This document shows positions 1-13,240 of a stretch of DNA of 64,000 nt, piece by piece. The DNA is from Fennellomyces sp. T-0311 (taxonomy: Eukaryota; Mucoromycota; Mucoromycetes; Mucorales; Lichtheimiaceae): contig JALLLT010000004.1 in assembly GCA_025266875.1 (NCBI GenBank), positions 1,426,001 to 1,490,000 of the forward strand, given 5' to 3'. Under the pieces are notes generated by a model, which saw only the letters and a program-made list of their open reading frames with translations, ran no database searches and was not told the origin of the DNA. The position numbers and the translations under genes were made by a program. Position 1 is the first letter of the stretch; the number at the start of each line of letters is the position of its first letter.

Positions 1-778
1 CGTTCCAATCGAATGATGTAAGAGGTGCGCAAAAGTCGGTTTGCTTTGTCTAACACAAGCACAGCGTTTAGCACAACAGAGCTACTAGCGGTATCAAGCG
101 ACTCACGTTAGCAAGTTCTGTTTTCTTTACGAGTTGCTGCATGTGGTGGGGCGGGCTGTTACGTCCGCTCGAGGCGTTGATGGAGTTACTGGTCGTATAG
201 TGGGGCTGGTCAACCAATTCCCATATCCGCAGAATATCGCCGGTAGTGGCAAGTAGATCCGTACGCCACGAATCGCTCTAAACGATGGAACAGACCTCGT
301 TAACCAATTGGGAACACAGCTCCTGATCCCTCTTCATCCCTACCCTCCAAGGTTCCCATAACACCCTAGTTATCGGGTAATGTACGTCCGCTTCTCCTAC
401 GACTGTAAAGTCCGGCGTTGGCTGGTTCGAATACGTGGCTCCCTCAAGGGTATCAGTCCGTGCGATCACTTGCAACTGAAAAACACAAGATATGAATTTA
501 TGCAAGAGCATGGCGTATCGCCTATATACCTTGTTATGGCTTTCTTCAATGAGACTTCCAAGTGCCATCCGAAACCCTTTCCGTTCATTAGGAGCTTTGC
601 ACCAGTCAAGCGCATACAATGGCCATGGTGCATCGTACTGGTATATCTCTTTCGACGTTATTGGCTGTGCATTCTGTGGGGGAGGCGGCGGAAGATGGGA
701 TGAATGTGCAGGAGCCGACTCGGCTATACTGGATGGCTGACCGTAAGCATAAGGGTAGCGCCGGGATTGGTTGTCCAT
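1..778 (-). CDS. DCAF7/WDR68-type WD40 protein (3' end outside window)
   Basis: WD40 adaptor of the DCAF7/WDR68/TTG1 family, which in other eukaryotes binds CUL4-DDB1 and DYRK-type kinases. Exons on the minus strand: 530..778, 344..475, 107..277 and 1..49, separated by introns of 54, 66 and 57 nt that keep phase. After about 40 Pro/Gln/Ser-rich residues the frame reads KEIYQYDAPWPLYALDW, then YPITRVLWEP, DLLATTGDILRIW and DFCAPLTSFDWN. These are landmarks of the first blades in this family. The start is the ATG at 776..778; the same frame is open further upstream but has no ATG there. The gene runs off the left edge, so the remaining blades are not visible. Family assignment is confident; a link to a ubiquitin ligase or a kinase is inferred from relatives only. 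Confidence 0.88.
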
Positions 779-1029
779 GACGTTTCTGACGTCTTTGAAT
801 TGTGTATGTTGATGGTGTTGTCCAGACAAAGGGTCACTTTCCCGATCGCTGTGATTTTGTAAAGGTGAAAATGCGTCGAGTACTTTGGATGAGGCCAGTC
901 AGAGAAGGAAAGAGGAAAGAGAAGCGAAAAGGCTACTCTGCGCGCACAAAGAGGTAAGGGTTCGTCGCGGCAATTTTTCTGAGCTGTGAGGCTCATTGAA
1001 TTTCAGAGAAGAATGGATCCTAGGTATTC

Positions 1030-1071
1030 CCACACACACACGCACACGCACATGCACACACACACACACAC
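1030..1071. repeat. CA-rich microsatellite
   Basis: About 42 bp of almost pure CA dinucleotides, interrupted by CG and TG steps. It lies upstream of the DCAF7-type gene, in the gap before the PH-domain gene. Confidence 0.9.
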
Positions 1072-2268
1072 TCGCTCATTCGATCCATACCCGTTCCTCT
1101 CGCAAAAGCTGACTTCTAGCTAATTCCCATGTTTGTGGTTTGCTGCGGATATAGAAGGATACCATATAAGGGTCATTATTTTCACCTCTCCTTGTTACGG
1201 CTGCGAAGCCCAAAGATGGCAAACCTGCTTTGATACACACTCCAGATCTGATCTCTTATGCAAGCTGCGTCAGCAATTAATATATGCCTTAAATAGGCTT
1301 CAGCCCTTGGCTGCATGAACACAAAAGACAATACGATAAGCTGGGGTAGCCAGGATGACCGGAAGCATAAAGGACTTATCTATGCGTCGGCTTTGCGGTA
1401 CATGTAGACCAGATATAACGTAGCATCTGGTTCATTACTTGGTTTTATCCGTCGTTTGATTTGTGTGCTGTTAGCCAAGTGATTTTCGGATACGTATGTA
1501 GGATACCATCACTGCCAATGTGCGATATTATCGCAGAATCAACTCAATTGATTAAGTCAAGCATGCTTTCTTCTGGTTACGTGTTACGGCAGATAATGTT
1601 GTCAGTGATCGCACGTTACTGGTGTGTTGATGTATTTTGCGATTCAAAATTCTCATGCTAGTCATTTTGGGCTTGTCAGAAAGCGCTTGATTTATCTCGT
1701 GCGAGTCAAAAGTGATTTAAGAGACATATTCTGGAATAAATGCTGCAAGCTTCTTGAAATACATAGCTGCGATAAAAAAGTATGCATCTGTAATCACGGT
1801 CATACACACGGTGTGCAACGAAGAAGCGCTTGTATCAGCTCATGGCGGTAATATATCGTACGACATGCCCAATTGTGTTTGATCGGTGAGTGGACCAAAC
1901 TAATTATTTGTGTGCGGGTGCATATTACGGATGCTATGGCAACGATGGCCTGCCTGTCAATTAATCAAAACTCGGAACCTAGCACCGACACTTTCCGTAA
2001 GTTGAATTCCTGTGAGACTATGTAGATAGAGTCAGCTTTTTCAAATAGTCATTCTATATTTACCGTTACGACGGCCTTTCACAAAGTTTAAAAAAAAAGT
2101 ACGACATACATGATACTTACGAAAAAGTCATATGCAGGGCCACACAGGAAAAAGCAAACAAACGAAACTGGATGTTTTCAATTGTCCTAAAAATGGTAAT
2201 TCCTTGTTGTCAACTATATATATATTCAAACAAGGTAAAAAGAAATATGGTATCACTTTCTTTCATCC
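1072..2268. other. Intergenic, no gene seen
   Basis: About 1.2 kb between the divergent DCAF7-type and PH-domain genes. Only short frames without codon-level coherence are present. It should hold both promoters, but no specific element could be recognised. Confidence 0.5.
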
Positions 2269-5200
2269 ATGTACGGAGATTATAGCAGAAAAGATTGGCG
2301 TCGGTCAGATCCCAATGTACGACCGAGCAGTGTGGCCATGTCCTATAGCCAATCGCCTACAACAAAGACTACCAGTGATGATCAATTCAAGCTTTCACGC
2401 CGTCCAGTTCCCGTCGGCAAATCTGTGGCAGCATTGCAACAACAACATCAATGGTTGATGCAAAAGTCAAATGACGGTCTGAGCCCATCAGGATCTATCC
2501 GAAGCAACCATAGTTCGATCCATAGCAACAGCAGCAGCGGCCAGAGTACAGCTTCCTCGGGCCGCACATCGCCACTTATCATTCAACGATTCGCTCATGG
2601 GTCAGACGATGGCGAAGAAGAGGTTGAGGAGCGTTCTATGATATCTGCTCCACCTCGAGCAGAGCAGAGTCTAGCATCTCCTGGTGCCTCAACCAAGAGT
2701 CCGCAAGCGCCACCTCGAAGGAAGTTGAGTACAAGCGGCCAAGAATTCAAGGTATTCATTATCAATCTTTTGTAATAACTGCGGTTAACTAATATTCCTC
2801 ATCTTAGGTTGCTCGAGAAGGGTGGATCTACCGCCGAAACGGTCTCATGGTACGCACTACTTTTTGTATTATAGAATACGCACAAGATGTAACCCTGGAA
2901 ATGTATGATAGCAATGGAAGCAAGTTTATGCCGTGGCTAAGCATGGCAATGCAATCAAGCCAGGAGGTCTATACTTGTACAAAGATGACAAGGTAAATTT
3001 CTTTATGCACATTAAAGAAAAAAGGCTAAAAATAAAACGATAGTTCTCGAGTCATATCCAGACATTCGACATGAGTGAAGTAGTCGAAGTTGAACCTCGC
3101 GCACAAGAATATCGTCCGGGTATCAAATGGGAGTTGCGAATTCTGGTAAAACGAGAGGACGTGTACCTTGCCACCGACGATATTGCCACACGCAAAGCAT
3201 GGATCGATGCATTGACTTCGATTATGGGCAAAGTGTCCATGGCGACACACAGTGAGCTGCAATCCCGTGTCATGAGTGCAGATCAAGCCAATCGCGAACT
3301 TCAATCCACCGTTGACTCATTACAAACCGATAACCAGCAACTGCGTGAGCAAGTGAATGCGCTGCAAAAAGTTACCCATCAGTTGCAAGATCAACATGAC
3401 GTTCGAGAAAAAGAGTTGGCCGGCGATTTAGATGACATGCAACAGGCTATGGAAACGCGGTGCGAATTGTTGGAAGGCGAACTTTCAGTCTGGCGTGCCA
3501 AGGCAAACGGGTTGGAAAAGGAGTTATCGCAAACCAGGAAAGCGCACGAGGAGGAAATTTCAAACCGTCAAAAGGCCCATGAAGAGGAGATCAAGCAGTA
3601 CAAAAAGACTTATGACGATGCCATGGCGCAACACAAAATGGAGGTGGCTGAATGGCGAGCACGCGTTGAAGTCCATGAAAAGCACGGCGAACGAGCCTAT
3701 TATCACCAAGCTAAACGCTCCACACGAGATAGAAGAAGACGTCGACGGCGAGAGGATGATACTAGTTCAAGCGAAGACGATGATCATGAATTGTCAATTA
3801 AAGAAACGATTGCTGACGTCCGGCTCAATCTGCAAGCATTGCGTGAGCAAATCAAGAGCGAATCCGGACCGTTGGTGCAAAACCATATCATCGATATCAA
3901 GGCTGGTGTCAAAAAGCTTGACGACACACTAGATGAAGCTCGTAAAGGGTGGACAGACCTCCAAATCGATATTATGCGGTTCTTTGAAGAAGGCAATAAC
4001 AAGGATGGCTCCGTTGAAAAGCTGAATGAACAAATCCAGGAACTACGACAAGAGCTAAATGGCGAGCACGATGGTGAAAAAGATGAAGGTGACAAACCGG
4101 ACAAAAACATTACATTCGCCAGCAAGTTTGACGTGATGATGCAAATGGTCGAAATGGTTCAGCTATCTCAAAACAGGCTCATGGCTTGCTATTTGGAGCA
4201 AGCCGAGGATGAAAGCAAAGGTGTTCATATCGACAAGGTACGCATGGAAGCCGTCCAACTGATGCTCGAGGAGTTACAAGAAAAGCTTTCCAAAAACGGA
4301 TCTGCCAACAATAACAGCAGCAATATTGACGAATTCCGTGATGCTATCGCTAAGCAACTCGAAGTTCTCACTACAGGCCAGCGCGACCAGTCAACAGAAC
4401 TTTTGGCCAAACTGGATGAGTACATGGCCAGCCACCACAAGTCTGTGCTTGAGGCAATGCAAAAGAGCACAGACGAAATACAGACACGTGGACGTGAAGA
4501 TCACGACAAGAACCTTCAAGTGCTTGGGCAATTGCTGCAACACGTCATCTCACAAATTGAAGCGAGCAGTATCCCGGATTTGCCTTCACTATCTGAACAG
4601 CTGGAGCAAACGGTCGAGAGACTCAACACTGTGGCAGATCGACTCCCCACTCAAAAGGTTTCTCAGTCACAAACCGATGGCACTGGTCAGGAAGCTGTTG
4701 GGTTAAGGAATGTTCATAGTACAACGATCGAGGAACAGCAACGAACATTGGAAGAAATACACAATCTCATTGGGAGTACACAGAGCTTCATCGAGCGGAC
4801 TTTGCGTGTCCTGGATCGGTACGATAATACCGGTGTGGAAGAAGCAGTGCGACGAGCAGTCAAGAACGCATTCCATTGGGAACAACAAAATCGGACAGAC
4901 GACAAGGATGAGAAGCTAATCAAGCGATACGAGGAGAATGCACGAGGTCACTTTGACAAATCGATGTCTGGTATGCGTAAACATTTGGAGGAATACACAG
5001 GCGAGATGTACCGCATGATTGAAGATCTTGTATTACGGGCTGTCGAGCATTTGGAACAAGGGGGAAAGTACAATGACGACACCCCGGAGAATGGCGACAA
5101 CCGCGGTGAAGCAATGGCAAGAAAAACGGACTACCTGATTGAGCTACATACAAAGCTTTCGAGTGCCAAAGAAAAACTTGAAGATGAAATCGAACGGCTT

Positions 5201-5698
5201 CAGGAGGAAAAACAGGGCCTGGATAGCGACGTTAGCGGGCTAAAGAAAACGAGGACTGAATTGGAAAAGGAGCTCCAAGAAAAAAGGATGGCATTGCATG
5301 CAACCAAGGTGGAACACGAGACGCTGCTGCAGAACAATGCGACAACGGCCTTGGCACGCGAACTGGAGCCGCTTGTACACCAAATTGCACGGTTAAAGCA
5401 GCTTGCCTCGTTCCATGCAGAAGATGATACATCATCAGGCGGTTACGTTGATTTAGGCCATCTTTCACAGCAACAGCCACATCATACAAATCCCCCGTCA
5501 CCACCCAACAATGAGTATCGAAACACAGGCGCAGTGTTACATGCACCACGTCAGTTTAATGAGAGGCGCAGTTCGTTTGATAGTAGCTCTTCTGTTGGCA
5601 CAGGGTGGAAGACATCATCGTCATCATCGGCTGCGTTGAATGGTGCCAGGCCACGCGCAGCATCGCCACTAGGCGCATTTCTAGGTAGAAAATCATGA
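2269..5698 (+). CDS. PH-domain coiled-coil protein
   Basis: Exons 2269..2751, 2808..2849, 2912..2992 and 3044..5698 give about 1086 residues. Introns of 56, 62 and 51 nt are all phase 0. Residues 1-160 are low-complexity Ser/Arg/Gln. A pleckstrin-homology fold follows at about 163-265: it starts AREGWIYRRNGLM, has GGLYLYKDDK in the middle, and ends with the helix containing TRKAWIDALTSIM. Long heptad-rich coiled coils follow (about 270-420, then 480-960), separated by a basic/acidic patch rich in RRRRRR and SSSEDDD. The tail is Ser/Pro-rich. This architecture suggests a membrane- or cortex-attached scaffold: the PH domain would bind phosphoinositides and the coiled coils would oligomerise. 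I do not recognise a named orthologue. Upstream non-coding exons are possible. Confidence 0.8.
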
Positions 5699-6210
5699 AG
5701 TAATTAATAATAAACGGAAATATGTGTAGCACACGTTAATTTTAGGGGCAAGGGAGTGAAAGCGAAGGGAAAGTGATCGCCCGTCTAATACCCAATAACA
5801 GGGCTGATGGATGATTTTTATGCATGTCGATGCATTGTGCGAGGATGAACAATCACTTCGAATACAGTAACGTGACACATGTCGGCAGCAGAAAAGCACA
5901 AAAAATTTTTTTGACAGAGGGTACAACAGAAGAATGAGTCTGTGCAATACAAGTTCAGAGTGATGGGACCAAAATGATGACACTCGTGCTATCGTGCTCT
6001 GGATGTTCCTCCTTGTCCCTTTTTCGGAACCAATGAAAACGAGTGCATTTTTACGCCAAGTTAGGGCGGCAGAAGCACCCAAAAAGAAAAAGCTTTTTGT
6101 TGATGTTTGTACACTGGGCACTCATGCAGACTTTTATACGCCAACTTTAATCTTTTTCTCACCTTTTCTTTTACTCTTTCAAACCTTTTATTTTGTTGGT
6201 CTTAAAAATT
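5699..6210. other. Intergenic, no gene seen
   Basis: 512 bp between two plus-strand genes. It is AT-rich with pyrimidine tracts just before the next start codon, as in many fungal promoters. No other feature was recognised. Confidence 0.5.
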
Positions 6211-8049
6211 ATGGCACTTCACACTACTCCAGGAAATACGGGTAATACCAACGCATAGCCTCCTATTTCATGTTTCAAACACATATCTATTTAGCCACAA
6301 CACTCGCAGCAGCAACAAAACACCGCAGAGGAATGGTACCACCCCTGACACTACACTATGCCAACACAACGGACGACGCAATCGATTTTCTCACTCAAAT
6401 AACATACCACGAAGAAGAAGGGAAGGTATCTGTGACGGTACCAAATTGTAGCCAAGCCCAAGATGGTGACGCATGGCTACCTAAAGGATGGACTGTTGGT
6501 GGACGACGGCGGTCACTCCTTGAACTCGAAACGAATATCAGTACGTTGGGGGAGTTGTACCGCTCGCTTTCCGATATCCGCAACCAACTGCCGAGTCCCG
6601 TGGCCACGGCGATGGAACAGCAAGTACAAGGCTGTTGTGGCAACTCGAGTAACCATACCAACGAGCCGATGATTCCGTTCTGTGGCGGTGCTGGTGAGGA
6701 TACACCAGCCAGTATTATCAGTAGCCCTGGGACATTTCAATATTTTGCCCAACAGCTGAGTCAGTATCCGCCCTCCGTGTTTGATGCCCTTGTCCGACTG
6801 CATCTTAAATGCACATCGTATCTACGTATCAACAGACATCAATTTTTAGACTCATACTACCAAGGTATTCTACTTTTTCGGATGCAAGGCAAAGTTGTCA
6901 AGTAGTGACAGGAAAGGGTCTTTTAGGCAAAGTTCATCCTGCATTGATCTGCGCAATGTATGCGTATAGTGCTATTCATGCTATGATTTGTCACCCGGAT
7001 CAATTCGGCATCTATCCGTTCATGGACCAACTGGCGCGCGACTGCTATCAACTTGCACATGAACTTGTCGAGTTCGACTTTTGCAGCAAAACCACGATCG
7101 AGACATTAGTATTGATGCATCTGTATTTAGTTGCGACAGGCGGCACGCAGGACAATCACCGAAACCTGCTGTCTTTGGCAGAACGACACACGCATATGCT
7201 GCTGAACCAAGAAAATAAGCAAGATTTGCGGCGACTTCGGGCATGGATGATTCAAGCTGACCTTCTGTATGCGATGCGGACGTTGACACCACCAGTGATA
7301 CAATACACAACTGAACCAGAAGAAGACAATATAAAGCGATGGCTCGGGCTCCATGCTGTTACAAGCCAGCGCGAGGAACAACTTGAGTTACAAGAGCTTG
7401 AGATAGAAATCGAGGGCTTGCTTCGTATCATTAACCAAAACGGATCGCTCGACCGATGGCGGGACAAAGTCCGCCGAATTTTCCGGTACAACAAGCTCGG
7501 GTCTTTGGAGGATCGATCCGCTCTACGCTTGCACGCTATTTATTTTGCAGGGAAGCTACAGTTACATCAGTCTGAAATGATGCAGGCGTTTGCGAAGCAT
7601 CATGGTGAACGTATTGGGGATCGTGGGTGGACCGATTACTTTCACGAGCCGACATCGCCGTCGACAGCTGACCAAGTGGAGCGAGCATTGATGGAGAGCA
7701 TGCGCGCGGGATTCGGATTAGTACAGGTTGTGTGGACGTTTTTCCAAGCAAACGATCGCTGTATGATTATCGAGGTAAGCAGAAAGTTAAAATGGATCGA
7801 TGGTGTCATCGGCAGGTTGTTGATCTTCTTTTGCACCAGCTGCTGGATACTTTATCCGCTGCCTTTTCTGTACTTTATTTTGGAAACAAGATGCTCCAGC
7901 ACATACAAATTCCATGTCACGAAGGAATGGCAGGGCTAGTGAATGGATTTGCGCGGTCACCATCCATGATGCAGTGCCATGGTATTAGGCAGTTCGTAGA
8001 AAAGTGGCGCCCAGCACTAAGTGAACCTGTATCTGTTACCGAAAAATAG
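6211..8049 (+). CDS. Fungal transcription-factor-like regulator (middle homology region)
   Basis: Best model: exons 6211..6241, 6295..6864, 6927..7774 and 7816..8049, 560 residues, phase-consistent. The first exon is only ten codons, and an alternative start is the ATG at 6270. The third exon could also begin at 6912, which adds five residues. The helical stretch LDSYYQ, then HPALICAMYAYSAIHAM, then a run of short helices ending near EKWRPAL, resembles the middle homology region of Zn2Cys6 fungal transcription factors as found in Mucorales. No Cys6 cluster is present in the model or upstream in any frame, so DNA binding is not evident. It could be a zinc-cluster factor that lost its DNA-binding part, or a missed 5' exon. 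Gene reality is confident; function is tentative. Confidence 0.6.
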
Positions 8050-8434
8050 TTTAATGTAATGTATACTATTTATGTGAATTCTACAAATGTCGTCTGGGAA
8101 GCATTATGTATCATTGGCAGCGCAGCGACAGCTCTACAACCTTATTTGGTGCAACCTTTCCTATGAGGTAGCACAATAGTGACAACCTTCCGCGACAGAC
8201 CGTGTGCTGCCCATGTATACATCATCTATAGGTAGCAATGCTGTCGAACGTTTCAAAGTATGAATCCAAATAATACTTGGAGAGCTGTACGGTTGTGTAT
8301 AAGACAAGAGCAAGGGAAACACGTCACCTGTGTAGTACAATCGACATGTGAAAAATGCCAATAAGCGTGTGTACATATGACCCCTTAGTCTTTGTGGAGA
8401 AATTGTTTCCCTTTTTTCTCTTACTTTTGAAACC
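8050..8434. other. Intergenic, no gene seen
   Basis: 385 bp between two same-strand genes. A T-rich pyrimidine stretch directly precedes the next ATG. Nothing else was recognised. Confidence 0.5.
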
Positions 8435-9955
8435 ATGCTGCTATCTAGAGTCTCCCAGCCCATCTCCTTCTATGCGTTCCGTCGCAACTTTGCCTCGGGG
8501 TTGAGTTTTACTCTTACTGACGAACAAAAGTCTATGCAAGAGATGGTCCGCAAGTTTGCACGGGAGGAAGTCATCCCAGTTGCGGCCGAGCACGACTTGA
8601 CAGGAAAATATCCTACAGGTATCTATCCGAATCAATCCTGACGAAGTATGCGAAAATGCTTACGTAGCGCCGCAGAGGTTATTAAGAAGGCTTGGGAACT
8701 CGGATTGGTAAACACGCACATTGGTCCTGAGTATGGCGGCATGGGCCTCGGTGTTCTCGACAGCGCCATTGTCTCTGAAGAACTTGGTTTCGGATGCACA
8801 GGTATGGAGATATACTCGCAATAGCCGTACAAAATATTTACTTGTATGAAAAAGGTATCCAGACCGCCATCGAGGCTAACAACCTCGCCGAGGCACCGTT
8901 GATCGTTGCCGCCACCGATGAACAAAAGAAAAAGTACCTTGGTCGGATGACCGAGGCTCCATTGATGGCTTCCTACGGAGTTACCGAACCTGGTGCCGGG
9001 TATGCTGTGAACTCTATTTCAGCCTTAATTCCGGATAACTTATGCACTTGAATAGCTCGGATGTGGCTGGCCTTCGCACAAATGCCGTAAAAAAAGGCAA
9101 CGATTGGGTCTTAAACGGCCAAAAGATGTGGATTACGAACGCCGGTCATGCCAACTGGTTCTTCGTGTTAGCCCGTACCGATGAAAACGCGTCTCCTGGC
9201 AAGGCATTCACTGGTTTTATCGTGGATGCCGATACGCCAGGTGTGCAGGTTGGCCGTAAGGAGATCAACATGGGACAGCGAGCTTCCGACACTCGAGGAG
9301 TTACCTTTGAGGATGTTGTGGTACCAGCTGAGAACGTACTCGGAAATCCTGGTCAAGGCTTTAAAATTGCAATGAATGCATTCGATATCACGCGCCCTTT
9401 GGTTGCTGCAGGCGCTGTTGGTCTGGCTCGACGTGCAATGGAGGAGGCTATAAAGTATTCATTGGAGCGCAAAACGATGGGCAAGGAGATTTTTAAGCAT
9501 CAGGCGGTTGCCTTTATGCTTGCTGATATGGCGTATGTATTACTGTCTAATTGTGTCGAGCTCACAGAGGCTCACTCGACTTTTGGGATTTCAGAATTGG
9601 TATTGAGAGCGCACGTATGATGGTGTACCGCGCTGCATTGATGCGCGATCAAGGTCAAAAGAACACATGGCATGCAAGTATAGCTAAAGGTAATTAATAA
9701 CTGTGGATTTCCTGCGGGTGAAACTAATATGATCAATTAGCGTTGGCAAGTGAGGTTGCCAACAAGACTGCCGCGGATGCTGTACAGATTCACGGGGGCA
9801 ACGGCTTCAACACAGAATATCCTGTAGAAAAGCTTATGCGCGACGCTAAAATCTTTATGATCTACGAAGGAACATCTCAAATCCAAAGACTAGTTATTTC
9901 TCGTGGAATTGCCGATATGGTAGCTTCAGGTGCCAGTGCAGTTGGCGGCCTTTAA
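8435..9955 (+). CDS. Medium-chain acyl-CoA dehydrogenase, mitochondrial
   Basis: FAD enzyme that oxidises acyl-CoA to trans-2-enoyl-CoA in mitochondrial beta-oxidation and passes electrons to ETF. Six exons: 8435..8618, 8676..8801, 8855..8999, 9056..9532, 9595..9689 and 9741..9955. Introns are 51-62 nt. The product has 413 residues, against about 420 for animal MCAD precursors. The N-terminus ([19 protein letters not shown]) is Arg-rich without acidic residues, a good mitochondrial presequence. The family landmarks are intact: [89 protein letters not shown] and YEGTSQIQ, whose Glu is the catalytic base in MCAD. The overall pattern fits MCAD better than the short-chain or isovaleryl enzymes. 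Chain-length preference is inferred. Confidence 0.93.
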
Positions 9956-10402
9956 TTATTTGCTGAACTTGTATCATACTATAAAAGACTAACATGTAAG
10001 CACCATGATAAACGGGGCTCTTGGACAAATACACTTTGATTTACACATATGTACATGCGTATTATTTGTCCAGATGACATATAAAGTCAAAAATAAGGGA
10101 TAGCTTACACTGCATAAACAAACTCATAAATTGCATGTCTTACATAGTAGTATGTACTAGGATTACGGTAGCTTCCTAGACACTAAATAAATGGCTCCAA
10201 CTTGTTGCTACTAAGTTTACACTACCCCTTATCAGCTCCAAATGTACCATGTGTAAAACCGAAGCAAACATAAGAAATTCCACAAACACTCTTTTGAAAT
10301 ATGCACGTTTTTTTACGTCGATCCATCTGAACTCATCATACTATCAAAGTCTACAATCTGAATCAATGGCCCCTTGTAACCTCGCTACACATCCACAGTG
10401 CA
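9956..10402. other. Convergent intergenic region
   Basis: 447 bp between the 3' ends of the acyl-CoA dehydrogenase and the methyltransferase. It should contain both poly(A) regions. A short 3' exon of the methyltransferase gene may also lie here, because AAG|GTAGGC near 10455 looks like a splice donor. Confidence 0.4.
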
Positions 10403-11700
10403 TTAGTTCGCCCAGGTTTGGCTCATGTAATAATAATACCGGCCTACCTTTTGTGCCACAACCGAGTACCAAGACATATAAGTTTGGTATGTATCCACTT
10501 CTTCGTGCAGATCCTTGATTGCTGCAGCCAGCTGCTTTTCGCCAACCATTTTGTTCTGCACCCACTTTTGTTTATTCGACTCGATGATGCGATCCCAGTG
10601 CTCTAGCAAGAGACTCCCTACAGCACCGCCATAACGGCCAACCGGGGTATGGATATGCTTGATCTGCATGCCCATTAGTTGACTGATAGCGGCCATACGA
10701 TTTGGCAGCGGATTTTGCATTACTGCTGTCATGTTTTGATCAGGTGAGTTGGCCACTTGGAAAAATACGGGTTAGCTACGCGGTTCTTCATCCATACGCA
10801 ACAAACCTACACTGCATGATGGTCGTCATGGCTGGACCGGCCTACGGATAAACTTTGTGAGACCCAATGGAAAAAGCGAATGCGTCGTGCATGATTATTT
10901 ACATCCACCAATGCTGGATACGTTTCCAAGCATTCAATGTAGGCGCCCTTTTTCATGATCCTAACCAGCTCCCGCAGCACCGCGTCCCAGTCCTCGTCTG
11001 GAACCACATCCACCATGCACCGGATGAAAATAAAGTCAAACGTGTCATCTTCATATGGCAGCGGTAGCTCCAGCAAGTCAACCCTCTGGAAGACGACGTT
11101 CCTTGCTGTGTTCCTGTTGGTTTGCTTTGAGTCAGCATTGGGGAACGGACATCTTTTGGGGCAGGGGGTGGGACTTACCCAGGAAATATGCTCTTCTCAA
11201 CGTCGATCCCGGTGAAGTGGGAGATTGGGTATTTGATTGCCATGTCCTACACAAAGTTTTACGCCTCAATTACTATCGCTCTTTTTTAGGGAGTTGTGTT
11301 GGATCCATGCGGCTTCAGGGGATTGGAGCTTACCGTCGTCCAGAAACCAGCACCACATCTAAATATACTTTTTAGATTGCGTTAACAAAAGCCCGTCGTT
11401 GCCACATACCCGATGTCCAACACTTCGCTGCCTCCCGACTTGAGCAAATCATGAATGGGCGCTTTAAAGTCGCTACATGCACAACGTTGAGTTGAAAAAC
11501 ATACAATATCCAAAAACTGCCGTCCTTTACCCATCCAGTGCGAGTTTTAACGCACTATGCCTGACCCAGTCGCGCTCGACATCTGTGATCGAATTGATCT
11601 GCCGCGATTGCTTGCCGTCTTTGGGGTTGGAGCGCCATTTCGATTTCAGAAAACTGGTGAAGCTGGAAGACGTGTTCATTTTCGGTGCTTGTGTAATCAT
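10403..11700 (-). CDS. SAM-dependent methyltransferase
   Basis: Class I Rossmann methyltransferase of a family common in Mucoromycota. Exons on the minus strand: 11531..11700, 11410..11472, 11334..11358, 11179..11246, 10854..11101 and 10403..10755, about 308 residues. SAM-binding motif I is VLDIGCGAGFWT, split over two introns; motif II acid is in FTGIDVEKS; post-motifs are LPLPYEDDTFDFIFIR and MKKGAYIECLE. Start choices are ATG at 11698..11700 or 11677..11679. The first four introns are clear. The fifth donor (AAA|GTTTAT, about 98 nt intron) is weak and was chosen because it alone keeps phase. The last codons may be intronic: the family usually ends soon after a motif like MSWYSVVAQK, where a GTAGGC donor follows. 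The substrate cannot be predicted. Confidence 0.8.
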
Positions 11701-13240
11701 GTTTTTATAAGTTGTATAATTATGCCGCCATGCTCTTGAATGAAAAGGGATTGAAATGCAATGATTATGTACAGAATGCCAGAAGAAAGAAAGCGAAAGC
11801 GAAAGGAGCAAGGAGGGATTATGTATTCGATGCCTATTTTTTTTTCTTTTGAGACACAGATTACCGGAAGTGTGCATGATGTTGCACCAAAATGGTTAGC
11901 TTAACGAGCAAGAAAAAAGAAATGAAATCCACCTGATCCGAGAGTCGACCATTTTTGTTGCCAGGTAATTGAAGTTGTCAAGGGTATACATGAGCCGCCT
12001 TTTTTCACACAGATGATCCATATCTGGTCCCACACCATCACCAATTTTTTATTACTTGGCTGCAGGGCCGAAGCTCGAAAATTCAGCTATCTATATAGAG
12101 TGCATGTAGCACCCTGGTTATTTTTGGATCGCGTTGATGAACTCAAAAGTACCCATTATAAGAACTCAATTCCTCTTTAAGCAAAGGAATAAATGATTGG
12201 CGGAAGAGACATTGATCTTCTTGGCAATTAGCTATAATTCCCAGTTCTAGACAGTAGCCACTTTGGACTCTGTTGACCGCAGAATATACATTTTTATGAT
12301 GGCATTGGCTTCAAACAGTACTTCACTTGTAAAAAAGCCAATGAAAATGTCAATAGATTCTTTGGGACGCTTTTCCCTTAACTGCATGTTATTTATGCGA
12401 AACTCATAGGCTGTTGCACACAAGCATGGGCCATAAAATGGGCTATGAATAGATCAGACCCCGTTCCATCTAGTTTGATAACCTTAATGAGTGTTGAATG
12501 AAAATTATAAAATAAAACAATAGAAGTTAAAAGATCGTATCTGAATTATTATGGTGTTGGGATCCAATACTATATTCCGCGCTTCCGGTGAGGAATCCAG
12601 ATTTGATCAGTAAGGTGTTGAAATCGCAGTAATACAGCCTTATCTTAAATTCAGGGAAAGCCCATATAGCACTCAATTAGCCTACTTCACCAACACTTTA
12701 GCAGCATCCTAGTTTGATCGTATGTATTAGGGAGTTCTTGTCAGACATTACAGTACCGTACATGCGTACCAAGTAATTGGGCCACCACGTATACGTAGTA
12801 ACGCGCGACCTTGACAATAAGTATGTATTCTGGATTAGAGTTTATAAGATGCTTTGCTTGAAAAGGCTATATGAAATCCTCTGCATACAGGAAATGTAAA
12901 TAAAGGGGTCAGCTGCATCTTATTGCGTATACTTTGTTGGTACGTGCACCTATAAGTGTGCGCCTCTTCTTCCTCGTTGATAGCTTCATAATGACTGTTT
13001 CTGAAACCAAGGAGCTGTATTTATGTAAAAAGAACAAGGAAACTGAAAAGGAAAACGCAAGGTAAACCATAGAAGCGATGATTAGAGTGAATCCGGTTAT
13101 ATTCAATGGGGGAATACATACGTATGTACGTAAAGATTCCAAAAATGAGGGAAAAGGGCATGGTAATCGAAAGAAACACGATACTATAAAGCAAGATAAG
13201 GAAGTTACTAGTAAGCATACCAAAGGGATGGGTGCTTCTA
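11701..13240. other. No gene seen
   Basis: 1.5 kb of AT-rich DNA with stops in all frames. Frames near 12909..13223 on the minus strand are hydrophobic translations of a purine-rich plus strand and look fortuitous. Confidence 0.5.

Noticed and set aside
2132..2458. 108-codon frame overlapping the start of the PH-domain gene
   Set aside because: It is in a different frame from the clearly coding Ser/Arg-rich exon and has no continuation.
12909..13223. Hydrophobic 104-codon minus-strand frame as a membrane protein
   Set aside because: It is the translation of a purine-rich plus strand; two overlapping minus frames look equally hydrophobic, a typical composition artefact.
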